Shown: piece by piece, positions 19,339 to 26,600 of the stretch
How positions within the stretch are numbered: position 1 is the first letter of the stretch
Layout of the letters: each line of letters opens with the position of its first letter
DNA from: Streptomyces sp. ATexAB-D23
Lineage (GTDB): Bacteria; Actinomycetota; Actinomycetes; Streptomycetales; Streptomycetaceae
Direction: 5' to 3'
Length of the DNA stretch: 64,000 nucleotides
Assembly: GCF_000373645.1 (NCBI RefSeq)
Contig: NZ_KB892013.1
Location: forward strand, 288,722-352,721
Made by a program: the position numbers and the translations under genes
The notes under the pieces: generated by a model
Databases searched by the model: none
What the model was told of the DNA's origin: nothing
What the model saw: only the letters and a program-made list of their open reading frames with translations

Positions 19339-21411
19339 GTGACCACTGCCAGCGAGACCGCCCCCGTCGCGCAGAGTGCCGCAGCTCCGCCCGTCCTTGA
19401 TCCCCGCCGCCGCAACATCGTCTTCGCCACGATCGTGCTGGGCATCCTGCTGGCGGCCCTGGACCAGACGATCGTGGGCACGGCGCTGCCCACGATCGTC
19501 TCGGACCTCGGGGGCGCCGCCCATATGTCGTGGGTGGTCACCGCCTATCTCCTCGCGGAGACCGTGGCGACCGTACTGGTCGGCAAGTTCGGCGACCTGT
19601 TCGGGCGGAAGATCGTCTTCCAGCTGTCCGCGATCATCTTCATCACCGGCTCGTTCCTCTGCGGTCTCGCGACGAACATGACGCTGCTGATCGTGTGGCG
19701 CGGCCTCCAGGGCATCGGCGCCGGCGGTCTGATGGTCACCTCGATGGCGCTGATCGCCGATGTGATCCCGCTGCGCGACCGGGGCAAGTACCAGGGCGCG
19801 ATCGGTGCCGTCTTCGGTGTGTCGACCGTGATCGGGCCGCTGCTCGGCGGGCTCTTCACCGACCATCTGACCTGGCGCTGGGCCTTCTACGTCAATGTGC
19901 CGATCGCGATCGTGGTGGTCATCGCGGCGGCCCGGACCATCCCGTCCGTCAAGGCGGCCGGGCGGCCGGTCATCGACTACCTGGGCATCGCGATGGTCAC
20001 GATCGGGGCCAGCGCCCTGATCCTGGCCACGAGCTGGGGCGGCAACCAGTACGGCTGGGGGTCCTCGGTCATCATCGGCCTGTTCGTCCTCGGTCTGGTC
20101 GCGCTCGCTGTCTTCTGCCTCGTCGAGTTCCGGGCGAAGGAACCGATGCTGCCGATGCGGCTGTTCGGCAACCCGGTCTTCACGGTCTGCTCGATCCTCA
20201 GCTTCATCGTCGGGTTCGCGATGCTCGGCGCGATGATCTTCCTGCCGACGTATCTGCAGTACGTGGACGGCGATTCGGCGACCCTGTCGGGCGTCCGGAC
20301 CCTGCCGATGGTCGTCGGTCTGCTCGCCGCCTCCATCTTCAGCGGCAACGTGGTCAGCAAGACCGGCCGCTACCGGATCTTCCCGGTCATCGGCTCCCTG
20401 GTCATGGCCGCGGGGCTGTTCCTGCTCTCCCGGATGGGGCCGGACAGCGGGGTCTGGCTGGAGTCGCTGTACATGGTGGTGCTCGGCATCGGCATCGGGC
20501 TCTCCATGCAGGTCCTGACGATCGCGGTGCAGAACACGGTCGACTACGCGGACCTGGGCACCGCCACCTCGGGCGTGACCTTCTTCCGTACGCTCGGCAG
20601 CTCCTTCGGCACCGCCGTCTTCGGGACGATCTACGCCAACGCGCTCGGCCCCCACCTGAAGGACGGCATCGCCGAGGCCGCGCGGGCCGGCGGCGACCCC
20701 GCCGTCCTGGCGAAGGCGTCCCAGAGCCCCGAAGGGCTGCACGCCCTGCCCGACGCCCAGTCGGCGCCGCTGGCCCAGGCGTACGCCGACACCCTGCACA
20801 CGGTGTTCCTGTGGACGGTGCCCGTCGCGCTGCTCGGATTCGTCGTGGCGCTGTTCCTGAAGCAGGTGAAGCTGCGGGACACGGTACGGGCCGGCTCGAC
20901 CGACATGGGTGAGGGCTTCGCCTCGCCGAACGCCCAGGACTCCGCCCGGCTCCTGGAGTTCTCGGTGGCGAAGGTCCTGCGGCGGGTGGCCCCGGAGACG
21001 GCGCGGCGCATCGTGGCCGAGTCGGACACCCGGCTCGACATGGCGGGGGCCTGGGCGGTGATGCAGGTCGAGCTGTTCACGCGGATGGTCGGGCACGCGG
21101 GACTCCGGCTGATCGCGGCACGGCACCGGATTCCGCCGGAGGTCCTGGTGCCGGTCTTCGACCGGATGATCGAGGAGGGCTTCCTCACCGGGGACGGCCG
21201 TCTCTTCACGCACACCGCGGCCGGCAGCCGCGAGGCCAGGACCATCACGGAAGCCTGGGCCCGCTGGCTGAACGGACAGCTGGGCGAGGACGGTGAGCGC
21301 CCGGACGACGCCCGGCTGCGCGCCGCGGTCGATGTGATCGCCAAGCGGCTGCTGGCGGAGGACCTGGCACAGGAGCTGTCGCCCGTCGCTCCGGCGGGCG
21401 CGCCCGTCTGA
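19339..21411 (+). CDS. MFS exporter of the DHA2 (14-TM) type with extra C-terminal domain
   Basis: A 690-residue transporter. Residues 1 to about 515 form a 14-helix EmrB/QacA-type proton-driven drug exporter, with motif A-like GKFGDLFGRKIVF, motif C-like 'GVSTVIGPLLGGLFTDHLTW' and D-Q-T in helix 1 (LAALDQTIVGTALP). Unlike the usual length near 500, about 165 residues continue in the cytoplasm. This tail (about 525-690) is soluble and helical and looks like a winged-helix type domain ('IPPEVLVPVFDRMIEEGFL', GDGRLFTHTAAG). The GTG at 19339 has GAGGG 7 bases upstream. Substrate unknown; no adjacent repressor gene. Confidence 0.9.
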   Translation: MTTASETAPVAQSAAAPPVLDPRRRNIVFATIVLGILLAALDQTIVGTALPTIVSDLGGAAHMSWVVTAYLLAETVATVLVGKFGDLFGRKIVFQLSAIIFITGSFLCGLATNMTLLIVWRGLQGIGAGGLMVTSMALIADVIPLRDRGKYQGAIGAVFGVSTVIGPLLGGLFTDHLTWRWAFYVNVPIAIVVVIAAARTIPSVKAAGRPVIDYLGIAMVTIGASALILATSWGGNQYGWGSSVIIGLFVLGLVALAVFCLVEFRAKEPMLPMRLFGNPVFTVCSILSFIVGFAMLGAMIFLPTYLQYVDGDSATLSGVRTLPMVVGLLAASIFSGNVVSKTGRYRIFPVIGSLVMAAGLFLLSRMGPDSGVWLESLYMVVLGIGIGLSMQVLTIAVQNTVDYADLGTATSGVTFFRTLGSSFGTAVFGTIYANALGPHLKDGIAEAARAGGDPAVLAKASQSPEGLHALPDAQSAPLAQAYADTLHTVFLWTVPVALLGFVVALFLKQVKLRDTVRAGSTDMGEGFASPNAQDSARLLEFSVAKVLRRVAPETARRIVAESDTRLDMAGAWAVMQVELFTRMVGHAGLRLIAARHRIPPEVLVPVFDRMIEEGFLTGDGRLFTHTAAGSREARTITEAWARWLNGQLGEDGERPDDARLRAAVDVIAKRLLAEDLAQELSPVAPAGAPV

Positions 21412-21429
21412 GCCCCGCCTCCGCGTCGG

Positions 21430-21885
21430 TCAGTCGGCGAAGACGGCGGACTCGTAGACCCAGGCGCCCCCGTACCGCACGAAGCGGCTCTTCTCGTGCA
21501 GTGAGCCGGGGTGGCCGCCCACCTCGTAGTGGGCCCGGAAGGTGACGGTGCCGGTGGTGTGGAAGGCGCTGCCCTCCGTCGTCCCCAGGACCTCCAGACC
21601 CTGCCAGCGCTGCCCGGGATCGAGGTCGAGGACGTCCGGCCGGTGGTCCGGGTGCCAGGTCCGCAGCAGATACCCGGCGTCCCGGACGACGAAGGCGGCG
21701 TACCGCGAGCGCATCAGCGCCTCGCATGTCGGCGCCGCGGCCCCCGCGTGCAGCCGGCCGCAGCACTCGGCGTAGCCGGCGGGCAGCCCGCAGGGGCACG
21801 GCGAAGCCGGGGTGACCTGGGGGGCGGGGGTGGAACGGGGGCCCGCGGCGGCCGGGCGCCGGGAGCGGGAGGTGCGTCGGGACAT
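21430..21885 (-). CDS. YchJ family protein with SEC-C motif
   Basis: A 151-residue protein of the YchJ/UPF0225 family. It has one Cys-rich zinc-binding SEC-C segment (CPCGLPAGYAECCGRLH, about residues 30-46) and the family body 'EALMRSRYAAFV' through 'FVRYGGAWVYESAVF'. A basic, Pro-rich N-terminus of about 25 residues precedes it. Members are cytoplasmic and of unclear function. It is convergent with the exporter gene, 18 bases apart, with no obvious hairpin between. Confidence 0.85.
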   Translation of the reverse strand: MSRRTSRSRRPAAAGPRSTPAPQVTPASPCPCGLPAGYAECCGRLHAGAAAPTCEALMRSRYAAFVVRDAGYLLRTWHPDHRPDVLDLDPGQRWQGLEVLGTTEGSAFHTTGTVTFRAHYEVGGHPGSLHEKSRFVRYGGAWVYESAVFAD

Positions 21886-21928
21886 GGGTCCATTGTGACG
21901 TGCGGGAGGAACGGGCCCGCCGTGCGGG

Positions 21929-22165
21929 TCAGGTCAGCAGGAAGTCCGCCTGGCCGGCCTTGGCGCCCTGGATGAAGGCGGCGATCTCGTGGGGGGTGTA
22001 GATCAGGGCGGGGCCGTCGGGGTCCGCGGACTGGCGCATGGCGATTCTCCCGTCGGCCAGCTTCATGGCCTCGACGCAGTTGCCCCCGTTACCGCCGCTC
22101 CACGGCTTGTACCAGCCTTCGGAGCCGAGGTCAGCGGCAGGCATGCCGTTGTATATGGGTGTCAT
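21929..22165 (-). CDS. DUF397 protein
   Basis: A 78-residue DUF397 protein with the typical WYKPWSGGNGGNCVEAM and 'IAMRQSADPDGPALIYTP' stretches. Its ATG overlaps the stop of the upstream XRE gene by one base (TGATG). Such small acidic proteins are encoded beside XRE/DUF5753 regulators in streptomycetes (whiJ-like clusters) and are thought to modulate the regulator. Cytoplasmic; role inferred from family pairing. Confidence 0.9.
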   Translation of the reverse strand: MTPIYNGMPAADLGSEGWYKPWSGGNGGNCVEAMKLADGRIAMRQSADPDGPALIYTPHEIAAFIQGAKAGQADFLLT

Positions 22166-23025
22166 CACAGCTCCTTGCGGAAGTCCCGGAGGATTTCCTT
22201 CGTGCGTTGTGCAGTCGCGGCCTGGGCCGCCATGCGGTCCATGACTTCGAGGTAGGAAGCCACCTCCGGTCGCGCGTCGAAGTAGACGGCCCCGGTCAGG
22301 TACTCGCTGTAGACCATGTCGGGCAGCTCGGGGACGGCGAACCGGAAGAGCACGAAGGGCCCGTACGTCCCCGGGTGGTGCCCGGTGGAGAACTCCGCGA
22401 TCTGGAGGGTCACGTTGGGCATCGCCGTGGCTTCCAGCAGCTTGTCCGCCTGGACACGCATGATCTCGACGCTGCCCACGGGGCGGCGCAGGACGGTCTC
22501 GTCCATCACCACCCACAGCCGCGGGGCGTCCGGCCGGGTCAGCAGGGACTGCCGCTCCATCCGCAGCGCCACATGGCGCTCGATGTCCTCGGGCCTGGTC
22601 TGGCCGACCGCCCCGGTGCGCATCACGGTGCGCGCGTAGTCCTCGGTCTGGAGCAGTCCGGGCACGAAATGCGGCTCGTACATGCGCAGCAGGCTCGCGG
22701 CGCCCTCCAGGCTGACGTACATGCTGAACCAGTCGGGCAGCACGTCGTGGAAGCGCTGCCACCAGCCCGGCCTGTTGGCCTCCTCCGCCAGCTCGACGAA
22801 GGCGTCCGCCTCCTCGTCCGAGATCCCGTAGGCCTTCAGCAGGACCTGCACATAGGGAATCTTGAGCGCGACCTCGGCGGTCTCCATCCTGCGTATCGTC
22901 GCCGGAGCGACGCGCAGCACCTTGGCGGCTTGGTCCCGGCTCATCCCGACGCGTTCCCGCAGGTCCTGCAGGCGCTTGCCGAGAACGACCTGGCCCACGG
23001 TCGGGGCGGACCGCGGTTCGCTCAC
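22165..23025 (-). CDS. XRE-type regulator with DUF5753 domain (WhiJ-like)
   Basis: A 286-residue DNA-binding protein. The helix-turn-helix lies at about residues 13-65 ('GKRLQDLRERVGMSRDQAAK' followed by LRVAPATIRRMETA), then a DUF5753 domain with 'EPHFVPGLLQTEDYARTVM' and the closing 'GAVYFDARPEVASYLEVMDR'. I choose the GTG at 23025 (VSEPRSAPTV): GGAGG lies 6 bases before it, whereas the in-frame ATG at 23040 contains that ribosome site itself. It forms, with the DUF397 gene and the divergent ATPase gene at 23231, a typical Streptomyces developmental regulatory trio. Confidence 0.88.
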   Translation of the reverse strand: MSEPRSAPTVGQVVLGKRLQDLRERVGMSRDQAAKVLRVAPATIRRMETAEVALKIPYVQVLLKAYGISDEEADAFVELAEEANRPGWWQRFHDVLPDWFSMYVSLEGAASLLRMYEPHFVPGLLQTEDYARTVMRTGAVGQTRPEDIERHVALRMERQSLLTRPDAPRLWVVMDETVLRRPVGSVEIMRVQADKLLEATAMPNVTLQIAEFSTGHHPGTYGPFVLFRFAVPELPDMVYSEYLTGAVYFDARPEVASYLEVMDRMAAQAATAQRTKEILRDFRKEL

Positions 23026-23230
23026 TTCAGACCTCCCCATGCGCTGTATTCGTGCAGTGTGCCATGCGCGTCCCGTCAAGAACACAGCCACTCTGGAATT
23101 TTCAGAGTGCCTCTTGCCAAGTGTTCGCGACAGGGGGAGAGTTGGTACGCGAATCAGTTGACCAGTCATGCCCGCGACCTTCCTCGAAGATCGCGAAGCG
23201 TGACGCAGCCCCCACTGTGAGGATTCGGTC

Positions 23231-23689
23231 GTGGCACCTGGCAGTGCGCTCATCCCCAGGCTCATGGATCTCAGCCCGGGGACCGAAGCGCTCCGGTACT
23301 GCTTCGCGCTGCCCGCGCGCCCCGAATCGGTCGCCGGCGCCCGGCGCCTGACGAAGGCCCGGCTCGGCGAGTGGCGTACGGGCGAGGACACACGGGAGGC
23401 AGCGGTCCTGATCGTCTCGGAGCTGGTGACCAACGCGGTGGTGCACACCGCCAGCGCGCGGGTCGTGTGCGAGCTGCGGTACCTCCCGGCCGGTCTGCGC
23501 ATATCCGTGCAGGACCAGGGACACCAGCCCTGCGGGCCGAGACTGGGCCGGGGCGCCGACGACGAGCACGGACGCGGCCTGCTGCTCGTGGACTCGCTGT
23601 CGAGCGCCTGGGGCGCGCACGACGCCGGGGACGGCTCGGGCCGCATCGTCTGGGCAGAACTGCCGCACGGCACGGAGCACTCATGCTGA
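23231..23689 (+). CDS. HATPase anti-sigma-factor-like protein
   Basis: A 152-residue single-domain GHKL ATPase of the RsbW/SpoIIAB-like type. The N box is 'LIVSELVTNAVVH' (about residues 60-72), the G1 box 'ISVQDQGHQPCGP' and the G2 region DEHGRGLLLVDSLS. Such proteins bind sigma factors or regulators and may phosphorylate an antagonist. The GTG at 23231 has GAGG about 9 bases upstream; an ATG at 23264 is possible. It is divergent from the XRE/DUF397 pair, the usual arrangement for this trio. Confidence 0.85.
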   Translation: MAPGSALIPRLMDLSPGTEALRYCFALPARPESVAGARRLTKARLGEWRTGEDTREAAVLIVSELVTNAVVHTASARVVCELRYLPAGLRISVQDQGHQPCGPRLGRGADDEHGRGLLLVDSLSSAWGAHDAGDGSGRIVWAELPHGTEHSC

Positions 23690-24123
23690 AGAACGCCATG
23701 CACCACATCCTCGGACACCGCCGCTCCCGCGAGCCGGGCCTCTCCCCCGGCGCCGGCCGGGTCCAGCTGCCGCTGCCCGCGACCCTGTCGGCGAGCCTGG
23801 GCTGCGACGCGGTCGGGGTGCCGGCCCGCTACGGCTTCCGGCTGATGTCCCATCTGCCGCGCACCGGCTGCGTCTTCGCGGACGCCGAGCGCTGGTGGTG
23901 GATCGTGCCGGCCGGCTCCGACCTCGACCTGGACTGGCCCGAGCAGGCGGCGTACGCGCGCGGGACCTGTGTGCCCGCCGTGCGGCCCCGGCTGATCCAC
24001 CAGCCCGACAGCCGTACGCCGTACACCCCGCCGATCCCGCTGTTCCTGATGGTCTGCCAGGTGACCGGGGTGACACCGTCATGGACGCAGCCGATCGGGC
24101 CACGGGCGGTCTCCGCACCCTGA
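23683..24123 (+). CDS. Hypothetical protein coupled to the ATPase gene
   Basis: A 146-residue protein whose ATG (23683) lies inside the end of the ATPase gene, overlapping it by 7 bases, so it is translationally coupled. It has no signal peptide or membrane helix. Notable features are a Trp cluster (DAERWWWIVPAGSD), LPATLSASLGCDAVGVP and a conserved-looking 'PAVRPRLIHQPDSRTPYTPP'. Family not recognised; context suggests a partner of the anti-sigma-like ATPase. Confidence 0.65.
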   Translation: MLKNAMHHILGHRRSREPGLSPGAGRVQLPLPATLSASLGCDAVGVPARYGFRLMSHLPRTGCVFADAERWWWIVPAGSDLDLDWPEQAAYARGTCVPAVRPRLIHQPDSRTPYTPPIPLFLMVCQVTGVTPSWTQPIGPRAVSAP

Positions 24124-24155
24124 CCCGATCGCTGTCCTGCCTCCGGCCACCCCGA

Positions 24156-24173
24156 GGGGGCCGCACGGCCCCC
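24156..24173. terminator. Hairpin between convergent genes
   Basis: GGGGGCC-GCAC-GGCCCCC lies between the plus-strand gene ending at 24123 and the minus-strand SDR gene ending at 24181. Likely a two-way terminator. Confidence 0.6.
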
Positions 24174-24180
24174 GGCGGTC

Positions 24181-25140
24181 TCAGTCCGTTGCCGCGAAGG
24201 CGTCGACGCCCGTGAGACCGGCCGACAGCGCCCACAGGCGCGCGGCCTGGCCGGGGTCGGTCGCGGCTGTGTGCACTCCCCCTTCGCGGCCGTCTCCGGC
24301 CGGCTCGGCGATGTCGCAGTCCTCGCAGTACACGCCGCCCATGCCCGCCAGCAGGGGCGAGGTCGCCGCCCAGACCTGTGTCGCCGCGCCCTGTTGCGGC
24401 GTCTTGAAGGTGGGGTCGCTCGGATTGCCCTCCTCGTCGATCCAGCCGGCCTCGACCATCTCCGCCCTGGGGAGGTGGCGTTGCAGTGGGGTGAGGATGC
24501 TGCCCGGGTGCACCGCGAACGCCCTGACTCCGGCGTCGCGGCCGAGGGCGTCGAGGTGCACGGCGAACAGCACGTTCGCCGCTTTGGCCTGGCCGTACGC
24601 CTGCCACCGGTCGTAGCCGTGCTCGAAGTGCGGGTCGTCCCAACGCATGCCCATGCCGTGGGCGCCGGAGGACACGGCGACCACCCGCGCCCCGCCGGGG
24701 GCGAGCACCGGCCACAGTCGGTTGACCAGGGCGTAGTGGCCGAGGTGGTTGGTGGCGAACTGCGCCTCCCACCCCGGGCCGACCCGGGTCTCGGGGCAGG
24801 CCATGACGCCGGCGCTGTTGATCACCAGGTCGACGGTCCGGCCGGAGGCCAGGAACCGGTCGGCGAAGTCGCGGACGCTCGCCAGGTCGGAGAGGTCGAG
24901 GTCGTCGGTCTCGACGCCCGCCAGCCCCTTGACCGCGTCCCGGGCGGCCTCCGGGCGCCGGGCGGGAACGATGACGCGCGCTCCCGCGGCGGCCAGTGCG
25001 CGGGTCGTCTCCAGCCCGAGCCCCGAGTAGCCGCCCGTGACGATCGCGGTGCGGCCGGCCAGGTCGATCCCGCTCAGGACCTCGTCCGTGGTGCTGCGGG
25101 CGCCGAAACCCGATCCGATGCTGTGCTGCGGTGTGGTCAT
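24181..25140 (-). CDS. Short-chain dehydrogenase/reductase
   Basis: A 319-residue NAD(P)-dependent SDR oxidoreductase of the plant-like/retinol-dehydrogenase type. The cofactor motif is TGGYSGLGLETT (TGxxxGxG, about residues 33-44). Later come NSAGVMACP (NAG motif), the catalytic Ser in VVAVSSGAHG and the YxxxK motif YGQAKAANVLF (here Y-G-Q-A-K). Substrate unknown. The ATG at 25140 has no ribosome site, and a -10 box ends 9 bases upstream, so the message is probably leaderless. The reading frame continues upstream but that stretch overlaps the GH4 gene. Confidence 0.9.
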   Translation of the reverse strand: MTTPQHSIGSGFGARSTTDEVLSGIDLAGRTAIVTGGYSGLGLETTRALAAAGARVIVPARRPEAARDAVKGLAGVETDDLDLSDLASVRDFADRFLASGRTVDLVINSAGVMACPETRVGPGWEAQFATNHLGHYALVNRLWPVLAPGGARVVAVSSGAHGMGMRWDDPHFEHGYDRWQAYGQAKAANVLFAVHLDALGRDAGVRAFAVHPGSILTPLQRHLPRAEMVEAGWIDEEGNPSDPTFKTPQQGAATQVWAATSPLLAGMGGVYCEDCDIAEPAGDGREGGVHTAATDPGQAARLWALSAGLTGVDAFAATD

Positions 25141-25149
25141 GCAGGGGGA

Positions 25150-25179
25150 CGTTAAGTGCTGGAGCGCGCTCCAAGTCAA
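25150..25179 (-). promoter_or_regulatory. MerR-type promoter with long spacer and palindrome, leaderless SDR transcript
   Basis: On the minus strand TTGACT (25179-25174) and TTAACG (25155-25150) are 18 bases apart. The 14-bp perfect palindrome TGGAGCGCGCTCCA (25160-25173) fills the spacer. A palindrome between -35 and -10 boxes with an over-long spacer is the hallmark of MerR-family activated promoters. The -35 box overlaps the stop codon of the GH4 gene. Transcription would start about 25141-25144, at or beside the ATG. Confidence 0.6.
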
Positions 25180-26546
25180 GCGCGGGAAGGGCCGGCCGGC
25201 GTCCCCCGGCGCAGATGGGCCAGCCCCGGGTGGGCGTGCGCGTAGCCGTCGACCAGCCGGCGGGCCACGGAGACCGAGTCGACCAGGGGGTGCAGGGCGA
25301 AGGCCCGTACGGCGTCCTCGCGCGAGCCGCTCGCCGCCGCGTCCAGGACCGCGCGCTCGACGGCCTTCACCGAGGTGACCAGGCCGGTCGCGTGGTACGG
25401 GAGCGGGTCGACGGAGACCGGGTGGGCGCCGTTGGCGTCGACCAGGCACGGCACCTCGATGACGGCGTCCGCGTCGAGCACCGAAAGCGTGGACCCGTTG
25501 CGGACGTTGAGAATGAGCGAGGTCTGCTCATTGCGTGCGACGGCCCGCATGAGGGCGAGCGCGACCTGTTCGTAGCCGCCGGAGTCCAGGTCGCTCTCGT
25601 CGCGCTCACCCGCGCCGGCCACCTCCCGGTTCTCGGACATGTACGTCGCTTCGCGCTCGGCGCGGGTGCGGTCCCACGTGGCCAGGGCGGGGGTCGCCGG
25701 GTCCTTCATCCGGCCGTAGAAGCCCTCCTGCTGCTCACGCAGGAAGGCCCCCCGGGTCTGCGCGGCCTCCTGGTAGGCGCGGACCGCCTCGCGGTTGAAG
25801 TAGTAGTAATGCAGGTATTCGTTGGGGACCGAGCCCAGCGAACGCAGCCAGTCGGCGCCGAAGAGGCGGCCTTCCTCGAAGGAGCCGAGCAGCCCGGGGT
25901 CGGCGAGCAGGCGCGGGAGTTCGTCGCGGCCCCCGACGTACAGCCCGCGCACCCAGCCGAGGTGGTTGAGGCCGACGTAGTCGATGCGGGCCAGGTCCGG
26001 GTCGGCGCCCAGCACCCGGGCGATGCGGCGGCCGAGGCCGACCGGAGAGTCGCAGATGCCGATGACGCGGTCACCGAGGTGGTGGGACATGGCCTCGGTG
26101 ACCAGCCCCGCCGGGTTGGTGAAGTTGATGACCCAGGCGTGCGGGGCGAGCCGGGCGATGCGCCGGGCGAGGCCGACGGCGACCGGCACGGTGCGCAGGC
26201 CGTAGGCGATGCCGCCGGCGCCGACCGTCTCCTGGCCGAGGACGCCCTCGTCCAGCGCCACCCGTTCGTCGGCCGCCCGGCCCGCGAGGCCGCCGACCCG
26301 GATCGCCGAGAAGACGAAGTCGGCACCGCGCAGGGCCTCGTCCAGATCGGTCGTGGCGAGCACGGCGGGCGCGTCCGGGATGCCTTCGGCCTGTTCGGCG
26401 AGGACCCGGGCGACGGCGGTGAGCCGGTCGGCGTCCGTGTCGTAGAGGGTGACGGCCGATACGCGGCCCTCGGCGTGGTCGGCGAGCAGCGCCCCGTACA
26501 CCAGTGGAACCCGGAATCCGCCGCCGCCCAGAATTGTCAGCTTCAC
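25176..26546 (-). CDS. GH4 family glycosidase (6-phospho-beta-glucosidase type)
   Basis: A 456-residue family 4 glycosidase, an NAD- and metal-dependent enzyme class that cleaves (phospho)glycosides by an oxidation-elimination route. The N-terminal Rossmann motif is LTILGGGGFRVPLVYGALL (residues 3-21). Metal and substrate motifs include INFTNPAGLVTEAM, GICDSPVGLG (Cys of the metal site) and LNHLGWVRG (His of the metal site). The start is the GTG at 26546; the ribosome site is poor. No PTS genes are adjacent, so a phosphorylated substrate is uncertain. It ends only 36 bases before the SDR start. Confidence 0.9.
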   Translation of the reverse strand: MKLTILGGGGFRVPLVYGALLADHAEGRVSAVTLYDTDADRLTAVARVLAEQAEGIPDAPAVLATTDLDEALRGADFVFSAIRVGGLAGRAADERVALDEGVLGQETVGAGGIAYGLRTVPVAVGLARRIARLAPHAWVINFTNPAGLVTEAMSHHLGDRVIGICDSPVGLGRRIARVLGADPDLARIDYVGLNHLGWVRGLYVGGRDELPRLLADPGLLGSFEEGRLFGADWLRSLGSVPNEYLHYYYFNREAVRAYQEAAQTRGAFLREQQEGFYGRMKDPATPALATWDRTRAEREATYMSENREVAGAGERDESDLDSGGYEQVALALMRAVARNEQTSLILNVRNGSTLSVLDADAVIEVPCLVDANGAHPVSVDPLPYHATGLVTSVKAVERAVLDAAASGSREDAVRAFALHPLVDSVSVARRLVDGYAHAHPGLAHLRRGTPAGPSRA

Positions 26547-26563
26547 GCTTCCGCATGGTACGT

Positions 26564-26588
26564 GGGGCGCCCTTTCACCGGGCGCCCC
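26564..26588. terminator. Terminator of the conservon/P450 operon
   Basis: Arms GGGGCGCCC (26564-26572) and GGGCGCCCC (26580-26588) with a 7-base loop lie just past the P450 stop, in the 54-base gap before the GH4 start. Confidence 0.7.
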
Positions 26589-26600
26589 GTCGCCGCCGTG

